Assembly (NCBI RefSeq): GCF_018812025.1
Contig: NC_063061.1
Coordinates: 39,974,674 to 40,038,673 of the forward strand
Direction: 5' to 3'
DNA: 64,000 nt
Origin: Megalobrama amblycephala
Taxonomy: Eukaryota > Chordata > Actinopteri > Cypriniformes > Xenocyprididae
Below, piece after piece: positions 47,209 through 59,874 of the stretch. The translations under genes and the position numbers were made by a program. Each line of letters begins with the position of its first letter. Position 1 is the first letter of the stretch. A model generated the notes under the pieces. That model did not search any database. It was not told the DNA's origin and saw only the letters and a program-made list of their open reading frames with translations.

Positions 47209-48315
47209 ATTGATCGGTGGTAGTAGCCCAAAGGATGTCATGCGCTTGGTAACAGATGTAGAGGCATTTACAAAAAACAGCTTAAAAACAGACTTAATTA
47301 AATTGACTGTAGGTTTTTTTAAACTTTTTTTTTATCTGTGCAAACATATTTCTGTGAAATACGCGTTAGGTTGCACAGAAGAAAGCCGATTTATGACATC
47401 TACTGATATAGCGGCAGAGGACTATTATTTTGTTGAACGAACTGAAGATGACGTCACTGGCTCAGATTTGATTGACCAATCGGCTGAAAGGGGCGTGTAA
47501 TGACCGCCCACATGTGGAAAACGAGTTTTGAAGTCGTGTTTCCGTTTTCTATCCGTGACCCTAAAAAAACGAAAATCGAGTCAAAATCTCGTTTTTCCGT
47601 TTTTTTTAACAAACGAAAAAACGGGAAACGACGGTTTTCTCGTTTCTGCGTATTTCATTTCAAATTGGAAAACAAACTATCAAAACGTACACGGACCCTG
47701 ATCACTCATCATATTTCTCTCGTCTCGTCTATGTAAGTTAACACAGTTTGTGTAATCCTGGTGCTGTTCTCTCTGCTCTCTGTTCTCTCTTTTTTACATT
47801 TTGTTAAGTTGCTTTGTCTTATGTTCACACTTTGTGTGCTGTTTAGCCCAGAGACCATAAAGCTAGCAACTAACCCAAGAAGCAGGAAGCCTAAAGTTTG
47901 CAATCTTGGTCAGCGGAACGTGCTGTGTATTTTTAGTTATTGTTGTTAATGTGTAGAAAATGTTTAAGGATGTAAATGTCTACAGCATTGACTGTTACCG
48001 GAAAATGTTTTAAGTTTCACATGTTAATTGAGCCAATTATTGTTTTATGTTTTATGCCAAAGGCCTATTAACCTACATGTTTACTTTTAGATTTCACGGT
48101 GCTTATACTGGTTATAGAAGAATAAAAAACAACTGCACCCATTACAGACTCTCTGCCTCGTATTCTAGAAGCCAAGGGCTGCAACACTCTTAAAGAGACA
48201 GTTCACACAAAACTTGAATTTTAACATTTCAGTTTCATACTGTAATACACACCTCATTAATGAATAAATAAAAACTTTTTGTGAAACAACAAAACAGATA
48301 AAGTGTTTTATTCAC

Positions 48316-48430
48316 CTTGTGATGTTCTGAAGAGAGTAAACATCCACACAGACCTGACACATGCTGAAATGAGGATGTGAGAGTTTTAATCTCATGAGAA
48401 TACACAACAACACAACAGGACAATCAGATC
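48316..48430 (-). other. Family leader exon e1, unit 4
   Basis: It ends ACATCACAAG before a GTGAAT donor; paired with 7871. The e1-to-e2 distance is stretched by the solo LTR. Confidence 0.4.
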
Positions 48431-48540
48431 TACAAAGGAGTGGTTTGTATGATTGGCTGAAGATGTTCTCTGCACTTTGCTATCTCTAAATAATCAGCTG
48501 CACAGCAACTTTCTCATGACAGAAGGAAGTTCACAGCTAC

Positions 48541-50270
48541 TTATCCTTTGAAATCTAAAGTGATTATTGCCTCGGCCAGCAGCGCAGTGGGGAGGACACG
48601 AGAGAAGAGGACTATGTGTTTGGTATGTATAAATTGTATTACTGCATTTACAATGCTTATACTCATTTTTGATAACATTTTTATTTTGAAATGTGAAAGC
48701 ACAGCAACTGACAAACTATTATTTGACGACAAAAAAAAACAAAAACATTTAGGCAAGGCTGCTTGCACACCAGTCTGCAAGTATGCAGACTTGAATAAAA
48801 CTCTCATTTCAATAAATCTACATTTTGACATATGTAGAATGGATATTATTACATAATTATTGCAGTGCAAAAACTGTGTATCAACAGTAGTTTCTTTGTT
48901 TCAGTTTCGGTTAGTGAGCAGCAGCTGGCATCTTCTCCAGGAGGCAGATGGGTGATGCTGAGATTCTCAACACAGGTGACACAAAATGATGCACATAAAA
49001 GGAATTATACAAATCTGGAGGATGTAGATCCTGTTTAAGATTGTAATAGTCCTGTCCTAAAAAGGATTAAAACTGATCAAAATCACAAACCGCCTCTTTT
49101 TTTTTGTTTGTTTATTATAGCACAGACAACATATACTATAATATATCACTTTCAGCAGTGTGGTCCGATATCTGAAAATCTGATCTTACTATCTGGGCTT
49201 TTTTGTCCCACACACACACTTTGGAAATGTCTCCCTGCTGGGGTTTCCCTCAATACATCATACTCCAGAATATGGTCCCCTGCTATCGGGACCTACAGAA
49301 CGCTTAACTTATCTTTATAGACTAAATACGGTGATATAAAAGTCCACAGAACTCACATAGGCTACAGGCAAGCAGATTGTCTCAGAATATGGATGTAATG
49401 TGCAAAGTTTTACGCTAAGCGTTTCCCAGTGAAACACTGGCATAAAGTTGTCTTGACATTGAACCAGAGATTTTATATAATAGGGAGATGAGAGGGTCTG
49501 TATTTCTTATCATTGGAGAAAGAGTAACGACTAACTTAATCACGTGTGGCACCTCTCAGCCTATCGTGTAATGGCAGTGACATCAGTGCCTTCTCTTAAA
49601 AAAAATACATTTTTATCAAGCTAAAATCTACACATAGTTGCCAACGAAAGTTTAGTGTTTAGTGTAAAACATGCTGAAGATTGGCAAACAGGCCGTCGAT
49701 TAATTAAATGATTAGCTATTTCCCCACAAAAGCTGTTTAATCAGCATAGTGAAGCCTCTCATCCATTGACTTCCATTCAAAAAACAGCCTCTGATCTCCT
49801 TCCCTGCGTACCGCCAGAGGCGGAGTGTTAACATTAGCCGCTATGCGCTTTTGGCTAAAGGTTGCAGGCATGCCTTCCAGTGGCTTTGATTGAACGTTTG
49901 ATTGAATTGGCTTTGATTGAATATTCGCAAATTTAGGGACCGTCTCCAAAGATACACACAATGTTTCTAACTTCAATAGCATTTGAAGAGAATTACAGTC
50001 ATAAAACCAACTGTAAAGTGTTCATGAAGGTTTCAAGAATGATGCACACCGCTTGCTCCATTGATGTAAATCCGTTTTAATGAATGAAATGAATGACTTG
50101 CTCTATCTGTCGCTCTGCTCTTTGTTAACACACGCTTGCACCACCTGCTGGGGTTCTCAAATGGGGTTCTTTATGTAATCTGTTTAAAGAAAATTGTATA
50201 TTCTTTTGTGGGTTAAAGGTTCTAATTCAACCAAGGTAATAAGAAACAAAGTTTAAAAAAACTAGAGATT
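48541..50270. other. No gene recognised
   Basis: Short frames only. CTTCCATTCAAAAAACAGCC around 49,770 resembles dispersed DNA-element sequence. No ends are defined. Confidence 0.3.
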
Positions 50271-50277
50271 ATGAAGT

Positions 50278-52066
50278 GACATCAAGGAAGCATTATTAGT
50301 CCTATTTTATTTAATATCATGATTAATGATATTTTTGAAGGAATTAATCAGGATATTAATAAAGCACTACACGCTGATGATGGAATATTGTGGAAAAGAG
50401 GAAGAAATATTACCTTCATTGCTCAAAAAATTCAAAAAGCAGTAGGGAGCATTGAGAGATGGTCATTAGAATCTTGTCAGTTTTTTACTCGGAAAAAGAT
50501 AGGACCAGATGTTCAGTTGTATATAAACAGCCATTGGAAAGAGTGGTGGAATTTAAATATTTAGGTTTATGGATGGATTGTAGACTGACTTGGAAAATAC
50601 ATATAGAATTTATAGAAAAGAAGTGTAATAGGGTACTTAATCTAATGAGATGTTTAGTAGGACAGGATCGGGGTGCAGATAAACTATCAATGATGGGAAT
50701 ATACTATGCACTTCTTCGCTCCTGTAGATTACGGATGCATTGTGTATGGGTCTGCATCTGCATATTTGCTAAAGAAATTGGATGTTATTCAATATAGAGC
50801 ATTAAGATGCATTCTAGGAGCTGCTAAAACAACACCAGTAGCAGCAATGCAGGTAGAGCTATCAGAAATGCTTGTAAATTTGTGCCGTCAAAAACTATCT
50901 ATGGCATATTGGATAAGTTTAAAGGGCCATAATAATAGTCATTTAGCTAAAGAAGTATTAGAGGAAAGTTGGGAGATTAGACAATTACATGGTACAGGAT
51001 TTGCATGGAAGGTTCAGGAAAGGGCAAAAGAAATGAGGATAGAATCAAAAAAATTTGGACCAACTATAACAATATGTCCAATACCACCTTGGTTGTTAAG
51101 TGAACCACAAATTGATTTGACAATACATGACAGAGTTCAGAAAGGAGAAGTTGGAGGTAAAGTCAAATATAAAACACTAGAATACATTAATACTGTTCAT
51201 TCAGCATTTATTCAGGTATACACTGATGGTTCAAAAAATCCTGAGACAGGACGAACTGGTGCAGCATTTTATGTACCAGAATTTAAAAGTGGGAGCAAAG
51301 CAAGACTAACTGACGCAACTTCAGTGTACACAGCTGAATTAGTGGCCATTCAGATGAGGAGGAAAGGTCAAACTCTAAAAGGAAAGTTTTAATTTATTCA
51401 GATTCATTGGCATCACTTTTAAGCTTGCAAACCTTTCAATCATGTACGAAAGACATACTGACGGAAATTTTGATTATTTTATTTAGATTAAGACAATTGG
51501 AAATTGTGGTGCAGTTTGGGTACCAGCACATGTTGGGATACAAGGAAATGAAACGGCAGATAAAATGGCCAAGGAAGCACTCAAAGTGGATAATATTAAC
51601 AAAGCAGCCACTTTAAGCAGGGTAGAAGGGAAGTCATTGATTCAACAAGCTTGTGGGAGTAAATGGCAGAAATACTGGGACTCATGTAAGAAAGGAAGAC
51701 ATTTCTATAGAATACAAAATAATATAAAACAAAGTCAAATTAGTCATAATATAAATAGAAAGGAATTTATTATTTTTACAAGATTAAGAATGGGGCACAC
51801 CAATCTTAATGCAACACTACATATCATGGGCAAACTCTGGTTTTTGTAATGTATGTCAGGAAATGGAAACTGTAGAACATGTTTTGACTCATTACAGCAT
51901 TAATGAAGTTCTTGAGGAATAGTGGCCTGAAATACAGAATATAGAGAATCTTCCATGTATCAGCTTCTTTCATACTCCAGCACAGTAGGTGGCGGTATGC
52001 ACCTTTTAAGTTGGTTTGCAACCCGCCAATAAAGCCACAGAAGAAGAAGAAGAAGAAGAAGAAGAA
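50278..52066 (+). pseudogene. 5'-truncated I/Nimb-type LINE with RNase H
   Basis: It begins inside the RT (GSIISPILFNIMINDIF, then ALHADDGILW in place of YADD). A thumb region follows (VVEFKYLGLWMD, YGSASAYLLKKLDVIQYRAL). Then comes an RNase H with YTDGSKNP, YTAELVAI, YSDSLASL and NETADKMAKEA, so all four catalytic acids survive although in different frames. A CNVCQEMETVEHVLTH zinc-finger-like segment follows. The tail is the GTAGGTGGCGGTATGCACC type and ends in seven GAA units. Frameshifts and truncation make it dead. Confidence 0.82.
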
Positions 52067-52650
52067 ATGGCAGGAAGTTGGTTCTCTACCTGCAAAGAGA
52101 GGCTTGCCTCATGGTGGTTGTGGCCTTTTTACCCTGGTTGAGGAACTTTAGAGTTCTAAGCTCATCTGGAAGTAGTTGTTTCTATTTGGGTTTAACAATT
52201 CATGTTCATAGCACATGGTTATGGTTTGTTTGTTTGTTTGTTTTGAATTTTGCTTACAGAGGGTTTGTGTTCTGAGTGTATATGGATTACTTGGGGGCTT
52301 AAACAACTGAGAAGATTGGAACTAAGAGTTGATTTCCATTTACTACTTGACTGTTACCTGTTGCATGACAACGTTTTACTTTAAACATGGACAAAGCTCT
52401 GAGGATTGGATCTGCTGAAGATCATCTTGCCATTTAAGTACTGTTTTCTCTATTCATTTTTCAACAAAGACTGAGCAAAGCTTATGGTCCTAATTGATGA
52501 GAAACCAGGGACTGTGCTTTATGTGATGGACTGTATTTCTTAATCTCATGGATGTTGGAAAATGTGGTCATTGAATGGGTTTTGTGAGAAAGCAATGAAA
52601 AATGATTCACAGTTTAGTCCATAGACTTTTGTTTCACTGAATGAGTGAAG
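52067..52650. other. No gene recognised
   Basis: Host-like sequence between the LINE tail and the block-homologous part that restarts at about 52,650. Confidence 0.3.
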
Positions 52651-53042
52651 AGTTTTGAAAATGGTTTCGGTTTTGACCGATGCTTGTTATGAAATAAAAA
52701 AGACTGCATGTCAGTGTTTCACAAATGAAACTCAAGAGCTGTTAGTTCCGAGTGTCTAATACAGAGAATTGTGTTTAGAGTTTTGAGAAGTTTGTTACAC
52801 AATTTCAAACTCAGTGTAAAGCAGAAAATGTGTTTGTAGTTTTGCAGTTGGAGATTCAGTTCATGAGTGAATGTTTAAAGCATCAAGATACACTTTTAGT
52901 GTGTAAGCAATTCTAAAAAAAAATTGTAATTGTTGTGCAATACAGATTGACATTTCAGTTTTATTATAACTTTTGTTCAGATTAAAAAAAAAAAAAAAAA
53001 ACACTCTTCACAACACAATTAAAGATCAAGTGTTTTAATCAC

Positions 53043-53130
53043 CTTGTGATGAGCTGAAGAGAGGGAAATACCCACCGCAGTTCTGACATTTCCGCTGTGT
53101 GGGTGTATGTTAAAAACATTTTAGATATGC
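53043..53130 (-). other. Family leader exon e1, unit 5
   Basis: It ends CATCACAAG before a GTGATT donor; paired with 13,478. No e2 or e3 is seen for this unit either. Confidence 0.4.
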
Positions 53131-53424
53131 AGCAGATCAAATTAGCACATGTGACGAGCTGATTCTCGCTTTGAGACACCCAAGTTTCAGTGTTGGGTCT
53201 GAAACAACTTGATTTGTATGAGTATGAAACTAGTCATAATGTGGTTTTCATGAGTTCACTTGCACATTTAGTCTTACAGTTTTAAAATTCCCTTTGGCAC
53301 TATTTTCACAAGGTGTACATTTTTAAAACTCTTAGTAAAAACTCTGATCACACTTGATCTCATGTTTTCATTCTAGTTATACAAATTTCATTGTACTTAT
53401 AATACAGGGCTGTTTTTATCTTTA

Positions 53425-53600
53425 TAATTATCTGGTTTAAGGACAGGTACGATTGGTGCAGCCCACTGTGAAAATTTGACGGGTTCCAACATTTTTCATT
53501 GAGTAACCGCTCTAACTCCACTTCAGTTTTTTTTTTTTCAATGCATAAGGTACCGGCCTGGGCTTATAGTTCCTTGGCACCGCATCCTGGGGGTTCATTC
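53425..53600 (-). pseudogene. Ty3/gypsy reverse transcriptase remnant, N-terminal part
   Basis: The minus-strand frames read RPVPYALKKK, EVELERLLNE and, after a shift, AAPIVPVLKPDNY. This is the opening of gypsy RT. It sits at the position equivalent to the 15,425-15,690 remnant, which holds the next part of the same domain. Confidence 0.6.
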
Positions 53601-54416
53601 AGGTTTGATTTCAACTTTAATGTACTTTTCTTTAACAAAGCAGCTGATATTGCCATAGAAACTAGTGGACTGCTGACTCGCTTTCACACCAAAATGGCGG
53701 AAACGCAGGGCCGCTGCTGTGCGCCAGTGTTGCAATGGAACAATCTATTGAGTGTCGCTTCTTGTTAGTGGATATTCTTTGCTGCAGTGGAACCAAAAGT
53801 AAGAGAGCCGAGCCGTAGGCCTACCATGCAGTGGAAAAGTGTCATATATGTCTCTGTGCTAGACAGCTGTTGCTTGTACTTCCTTCTATTATTCCTTCTA
53901 TTATTAATAATATTAGGTTACTTTTATTATTAAATTAATGTTATAATTTGCGCCGCAATAATTTTAAAGCGCATCACCGTGAGGATAATAAAATACAACT
54001 TTTTTGTTGTTATTAAATGAGTGAGAAAAGGTAAAGCAAACTTATTGTAATGCATTACTTTCCATAAAAAGTAACACAATTAGTTACTTTTTTAGGGAGT
54101 AACATAATACCTAATGCATTACTTTTAAAAAAGTAACTTTTCCCAACACTGATCCTATCACTGTTTGCAGTCATCAATAAAAATCAAAAGCAGCTTAATA
54201 AGTGAGCATACTAAATTTTATTGCATATTGCATAAATGAGTAAAAAATGATTGCTGACAAATGGGCAAAACCCAGCATAGTGGAAATGTTTAAACATGTA
54301 AAATTGCAAGTAATTAGCATGGTGGTAAAAGTAATGGTCTTTAATATGGCATTGTTGTAAATATCCCTGAAAAACAACAACAACAACAATATATATAATA
54401 TATTATATATATACTA

Positions 54417-55322
54417 CCATTCATTAGTTTGGAAACCTTACTATTTTTAATGTTTTTGAAATAAGTCTCTTCTGCTCATAAAGCCTGCATTTATTTAATC
54501 AAAAATACAGAAAAAACAGTAATATTGTGAAATATTATTATAACCTAAAATAATGGTTTTCTGTTTTAATATACTTTAAAATACAATTTATTCCTGTGAT
54601 CAAAGCTGAATTTTCAGCATCATTACTCCAGTCTTCAGTGTCACATGATCCTTCAGAAATCATTCTAATATGATGATTTATTATCAGTGTTGGAAACAAT
54701 TGTGTTGTTTGGTATTTTTTGGAAACTGTAATACTTTTTTCAGGATTCATTGATGAATAAATAGTCAAAAATAACAGCATTTATTCAAAATAGAAATATT
54801 TTCTAACAATATAAATCTTTACTAATCACTTTTTATAAATTTAACACATCCGTGCTGAAGAAAAGTATTAATTTCTATTAATTAAAAAAGAAAGAAAAAA
54901 ATATTGACCCCAAACTTTTGAACAGTGGTGTATAGTGTTACAAAAGATTTAATTTAAATAAATGCTGATATTTTTAAAAAAATTTATTTATCAAAGAATC
55001 CTGAAAAAAAAAGTATCACGTTATAAATAAAATATGAAACAGCACAACACTTGTAATAAATATTAGAATGATTTCTGAAGGATCATGTGACACTGAAGAC
55101 TGGAGTAATGATGATGATAAATTCAGCTTTGATCACTGGATATAAATTACACTTTTAAGTATATTATAATAGAAAACCATTATTTTAAATTGTAATAATA
55201 TTTTAAAATATTACTGTTTTTTTCTGTATTTTTGACCAAATAAATGTAGGCTTGATGAGTAGAAGAGACTTCTTTCAAAAACATTAAAAATAGTAATGTT
55301 TCCAAACCTTTGAATGGTTGTG
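54417..55322. mobile_element. Palindromic (foldback) DNA element, about 0.9 kb
   Basis: Two inverted arms of about 350-400 bp. Each contains the TGTGACACTGAAGACTGGAG segment and the end GTTTGGAAACCTTACTATTT / AAATAGTAATGTTTCCAAAC. This is a very common fish repeat type without coding capacity. Confidence 0.75.
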
Positions 55323-55734
55323 TGTATATAATATAATATAATATAATATAATATCCACTCTTAATAATTGATTAATAATTGATTGATCTTGGATTGCTGA
55401 TCATTTGGACATGTTGCTCCCCTCACAAACTTTTTAATAAAACATCCTTTATTAAGTTTACAAATTCATATTTTTGTAGTTCACACAGAAACGATAATTG
55501 TATCATTTTCAAAAACTTGCACCTTAAAACCCATTTTTTGTGTGTGTGTTTTCAGGCATACAAAATGCCATTGCTGTGTAAATCAACAGACAAAACGCAT
55601 TTAAAAAGTGTTGAAAACAGTGTCGAGTAAACAGACCCTCAGTCTGGTTGTTTGTCCTTAGTCTGTAAAACCTGCCAGGATCTAGGAGATGAATAGAGTC
55701 GGTGATGATGATGATGATGATGTTGAAGATGTTC

Positions 55735-55861
55735 TGGTCTTCAGCTGCTGGTATCTGATGTTGTGTGTTCTTGTGAGCATGATGAAGGTTTTGATGAGAG
55801 AATCTCTCCTCAGTTTTGACATCAGAATCAATCTTTACAGGATCATCTGGATCATCTGAGA
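55735..55861 (-). other. Family exon e3, unit 6
   Basis: The acceptor is GATGTCTAG. It reads SDDPDDPVKIDSDVKTEERF, then the same one-base deletion as unit 3. Here the shifted frame stays open past 55,735. The 3' limit is uncertain. Confidence 0.4.
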
Positions 55862-55869
55862 CTAGACAT

Positions 55870-56740
55870 CATGGTAACACTTTAGAATACTGATCCTTCA
55901 TTAATGAATAACTACACAGGTACAAATGAGTAATGCATTATTAATACTATAGTAACTACTGTTAACTAACAAGAAACTCTGATGAATGAAGTAATAGTGC
56001 TCAGTTGAAGGTGGTAGTTCACTATTATCTAATCACTGTTTTTTCATACCTCAAGAGAACTACTAAGATACAGGTTCATAATTAATGTGAATAATGCATA
56101 ATGTAATTAATTCTAAAGTAAAGATCATGGTAACACTAGTAATGACTGAAGTATTACCAAATCCTTCAGAAGGAATTACTATTTGGATCAGTATTATAAA
56201 GTGAGAAACATGATAACATGATTTGGTAATACTTCAGTCATTGTAAACTTTTGAGGTTTTTGTACATTTTTGTACAGTCGTTGCTTCTGATGTATTTGGT
56301 AACACTTGAGTAATTACTAGTGGGTTACTACTAGTGGGATAAAGTTAGAATACTGATCCAAATAAGTAGTAGTTACTTTAGAGTTATATAGTAACTATTC
56401 AGTTATTAATATCCAATACTTTACAAAAACTTCAAAAGTTTACAATGACTTCAGTAGTTACTAGTTTCAGTAGTTATCATGCTTTTCACTTTAGAATACT
56501 GATCCAAATAATTAGTAATTCCTTCTGAAGGATTTGGTAATACTTCAGTCATTACTAGTGGGTTACCAAGACCTTTACTTTAGAATTAATTATACCTTAT
56601 GCATCATTCATGTTAATTATGAACCTGTATATAGTAGATCTTAGTAGTTCTCTGGGAGGAATGAAAAAACAGTAGTTACTGATTAGCTAATAGTGAACTA
56701 CCACATTCAACTGAGCACTATTACAATTTGTTATCGATTA
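55870..56740. mobile_element. Palindromic element, GTAACACTTTAGAATACTG type
   Basis: Inverted arms: AAGGTGGTAGTTCACTATTA, and its inverse near 56,695, with repeated internal units such as AATACTTCAGTCATT. It interrupts the block relative to 18,460. No coding capacity. Confidence 0.65.
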
Positions 56741-57397
56741 GTGAAGGCGGCATCGCGCTGAATGACACAGACCAGAAGCGCACTCTCTCGCGCACTAATT
56801 CTCCTCGTGCCTGAATGGTCAAATGCACACATAGTTGTCAAAATGTCCACCATGTGGAGTATTTCACGTAAATACAGTCGGTTATGGCTTAAGTGGACAT
56901 AAACATTTGGGTGAAAACAAGATATGTGTCAGTATCCATGGATTCGGTCTTAAAGGGACCATAGCCTATATTTGTCATTAATGTTAAAAAACAACAAAAG
57001 ATGTTAAATAAATGTACACAAGTTTATTTAATTTGTATCTCTATAGTATTTGTTGTATTATTTTGTCATTTGTTTGTAAATTTCTTTTTATATAACAACA
57101 ATCATTGGTAATTATGCCCTTTGAAGGTTATTAGACACTGTGAAATTTTTGGTTCTTCAAGTTTGTGACAAGCACATAAAAATGATTACTTTTTTCATTA
57201 GAGTAATAATAAAGAAGCTGTCCTACATTCATTAGTCTCACTGTGTTGTGCTTGGAAAACTGCAACATCACCCCCAAAAAAAAGAGAGAGAGTGAAATTA
57301 ATAAATGTATCGGCATCGGTATCGACAAGTACTAGAAAAAAAGTATCGGTACTCGTACTTGGTCCTTCAAAAAATGGTATCGGTGCATCCCTACCGT
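56740..57397. mobile_element. hAT-like fragment, one end
   Basis: It ends GGTATCGGTGCATCCCTA, the inverse of the TAGGGATGCACCGATACC end common to a fish hAT family. The other end is not found. Confidence 0.5.
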
Positions 57398-57444
57398 AAA
57401 GTGTAAAAACAATAATAACTACATCATAATGATCAAACACTCAC

Positions 57445-57625
57445 AGTTTGGCATTATTCCCTCCATACTGTGGCCTTTCTCAAATTTATGTCTTCTTCTC
57501 TCTTGTGATGCACTGGTTTGTGTCTCCATTTCTCTCTCTGTCTTCTTGTTTTCTGCTGCTCTGTGATTTCTGAGGCTCCAGCAGTTTTCTGGATGTGTGA
57601 TTTTATTTCTTCACTCCATCTGAAT
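57445..57625 (-). other. Family exon e2, unit 6
   Basis: METQTSASQERRRHK leads to EGIMPN in frame, before GTGAGT. In this copy the frame upstream of METQTS carries a TGA, so METQTS is the likely start for the family. Confidence 0.5.
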
Positions 57626-57739
57626 CTGTTAAAGTCAGATTAATGTAGAATCAGAACATGAAGATATTCAGCTGAAAGAACGACAGAAGAGAGGAAAATA
57701 AAGTGCAGTAAACATTAACCATCAGCCTTTTCTCATGTT

Positions 57740-57905
57740 CCCTTTCAAGGGAACTCGCACTGTGTCAATTGCTGTGGGAACGCCTCTGCGTGATTGCGTC
57801 ATGAAGCACGTATGAAATCAGTCCAATAGGGTGAACGTCATAGGCGGGTAACGTCACTGACCAGGAACTATAAAGCCTACCCAAAAAAACACTCATTCAG
57901 CTTCT
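57740..57905 (+). repeat. DIRS left inverted repeat with promoter
   Basis: Inverse of 62,896-63,060 with moderate divergence. CTATAAAGCC at about 57,868 is a TATA candidate ahead of the gag-like frame. Confidence 0.8.
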
Positions 57906-57987
57906 GTGTCTTCAGCAAGTGCTACATGTGAACTTGTCTGTCCTATTTATTGTTGTCTGTCCTGATAATACATATATATCATTCAGA

Positions 57988-58945
57988 ATGGCGAGCAAAC
58001 AACATTTCAGGAAGTGTGTTCATCCCTGCCCTCGCTTCATTATGGGTAGGGATACACAGCAAATGTGTGTTGTTTGTTTGGGAGTCCAGCATGCCGAGGC
58101 AGCTCTTGAGGGGGCTGCCAGTGAGCATTGTGAGCAGCTATCACTGAGAACGCAGCTCTCCCGCCGAGCCCTCTTTGAGGATGGCGGCTTGGCTCACGTT
58201 CCTCACGGCTCGTGTCCCACTTCTGCTGAGGCAAAGCTGTGCTTCATGTTGTGGGGTTCACAAATGGACATACGGGCCCTGCCCTATCTCAGACTTCACC
58301 TGCTGCATCTAATGTGTCAATCTGGAGTCAGGAAGCACGCATTGCGGTTTCTTCTGCTCCGGTTGATACAGTTACATTGATGGGGTCCAGTTCTGAGGAA
58401 TTGTCCAGTTCCTTTGTCCTCTTTGGTGACGCCATCACATCCATCACCGAGAGGTTCCTGGAGTTGAATAAAACAAGGCTGCAGCACTGCAGCAGTTTCT
58501 TCCCCACCGAATCCAAGTCTCTGTGGCTGCTGGGTGGGAGCAGCCAAAGCTGAGTACAAGCTCCTCACACAGGCAATATTAGTAGCAGAGCGTTGCTACT
58601 CATACTCCCCCTCAGAGGAGCTGGGAGGCGGGGCAACGCTCGCAGGCGAAGTCCTCGAAGGGCAGGACAGATCTGAGGACCATCATTGCTGCTAAGAGGG
58701 CTTCGTCAAATCCCGAGGGTGGTCCCCTCCGAAGTCAAACAGTATTCACCTCATCTAACAGTGCCTGTCTGTCTTCGGTGCCCTCAGGTGGGCGCTCTGC
58801 CAACCCCGCCACAATGCCCCCCTTGGGTGGCTCGTGCTCTCTGGTGCAGCCAAGCCAGTCGTTCCCTGCTGGGGTGCCGCTTCAGGGCACTGTGCTGGCT
58901 GCCCATATTCCACCAGAGGCCAGCCTCGAGAGGCAGGTTCCCTTA
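57988..58945 (+). pseudogene. DIRS gag-like ORF, broken
   Basis: ATG 57,988 opens MASKQHFRKCVHPCPRFI, then CVVCLGVQHAEAALEG, a Cys/His-containing DIRS gag N-terminus. The frame is lost after about 95 codons. Shifted frames continue to VPL at 58,945, where the MADF-bearing element is inserted. It would form the retroelement particle. Confidence 0.65.
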
Positions 58946-59669
58946 TGCTACGTTCACACCGAATGCGTCTGGGGCGTCTGAGGTGTCTGATTTACATGTT
59001 AAGTCAATGTAAACGCGCGTGTAGGTGTCCTGTGGCGCGAATCAAGCTTCTAGCGCGGCACGAATCGGCCGTCGACGCGCGAATGGCGCGGCACGAATTG
59101 AGCGTTCACGCGGCTGACGCGCGAATTGAGAGTCTGACGCCCGAATTGAGAGTCTGACGCCCAAACGGCCGAATTGAAAAATCTGAACTTTGGCGTAAAT
59201 TCGCGGCGCGTTAACCAATCAGGGACTCTACTACTTTGGTAGTAACGTGTTTATGATGTGATCAGTGGTGGAGACCAGAACAAAGATTTCACTGTGTGTG
59301 GCCACCCTGAGCTCTATGATGTGTCATTATATTTTTATCGAGACAGGAATAAAAAGGACCTTGCCTGGAAGAGAATAAGCGAAGAAAACGGACAATCTGG
59401 TTAGTTGTAAAACTTTTTTGCATGATTTTAGCCGTTGATACTAGCCCAACTTCTAGCTAGCAAAAGTCGGCCGGCATAACCGAGTTAAATTGCCGCTACA
59501 GGTTTCCAACTGACGAGATTATGTGTTTATTCAGAGGATCTGTGCAGAAAGAGATGAAAGCCCCTCCCATGACGCGAATTCGCGTCTGAACACACTTTGT
59601 TTAGACGCGCGAATTGAGCAAATTTTACGCACGTCTGAAGCGTCTGACGCGTTCGGTGTGAACGCAGCA
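58946..59669 (+). mobile_element. Harbinger-like element nested in DIRS
   Basis: The ends are TGCTACGTTCACACCGAA and the inverse TTCGGTGTGAACGCAGCA, with TTA/TAA just outside. Removing it with a single TTA rejoins VPL to VDFLTEW of the DIRS frame. It carries a MADF-domain exon. Three-base TTA/TAA targets and a companion Myb/MADF protein are PIF/Harbinger traits. Confidence 0.75.
59285..59399 (+). pseudogene. MADF-domain exon fragment
   Basis: It reads GHPELYDVSLYFYRDR, then KKDLAWKRISEENGQS, ending at a GTTAGT donor at 59,400. The spacing of HPELYD, Y-R-D and AW matches MADF/SANT DNA-binding domains. In Harbinger elements such a protein helps bring the transposase to DNA. Only this exon survives. 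Confidence 0.6.
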
Positions 59670-59874
59670 TAAGTAGATTTTCTAACAGAATGGAAATGTC
59701 TGTCAAACATATCTCAGTAGGTCCTGCACACGATAGAAAAGGGGTATGTGATTGTCCTGCCCATAGTGGTGGGCCCCGAGCAGGCTCTGGTGTTGGCACA
59801 GGAAGAGAGACTCTGCTGTGAAAGGAGGCTATAGAAAGGGTTCCTCCTCCCAGCAGGGAGTCAGGATTTTACAG

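Larger units (their letters stand above)
44420..47697. mobile_element. DNA element with 350-bp inverted repeats
   Basis: Arms 44,420-44,770 and 47,346-47,697 are inverted near-identical copies starting GGTCCGTGTACGTTTTG. CTGATC flanks both ends (44,414-44,419; 47,698-47,703), a 6-bp duplication. The interior is AT-rich with no transposase I can identify, and contains the 46,655 element. Superfamily is uncertain. Confidence 0.82.
44320..48186 (+). mobile_element. Solo LTR split by a long-inverted-repeat element
   Basis: The LTR starts TGTAAGTGGCC and ends GCTGCAACA, with CTCTT duplications (44,315-44,319; 48,187-48,191). The duplicated block gives the empty site GAGCTCTTAAAGAG at 7561-7574. 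Without the insert the LTR is about 590 bp. It has an AATAAA at about 48,120 near its 3' end. No retroviral interior remains. Confidence 0.88.

Noticed and set aside
49737..49982. 81-codon minus-strand frame with WKSMDERLHYAD
   Set aside because: The underlying DNA is dispersed DNA-transposon sequence; no protein family is recognised.
58239..59157. Several overlapping frames of 80-110 codons
   Set aside because: They are frame-shifted pieces of the DIRS gag region and of the inserted Harbinger-like element, not separate genes.
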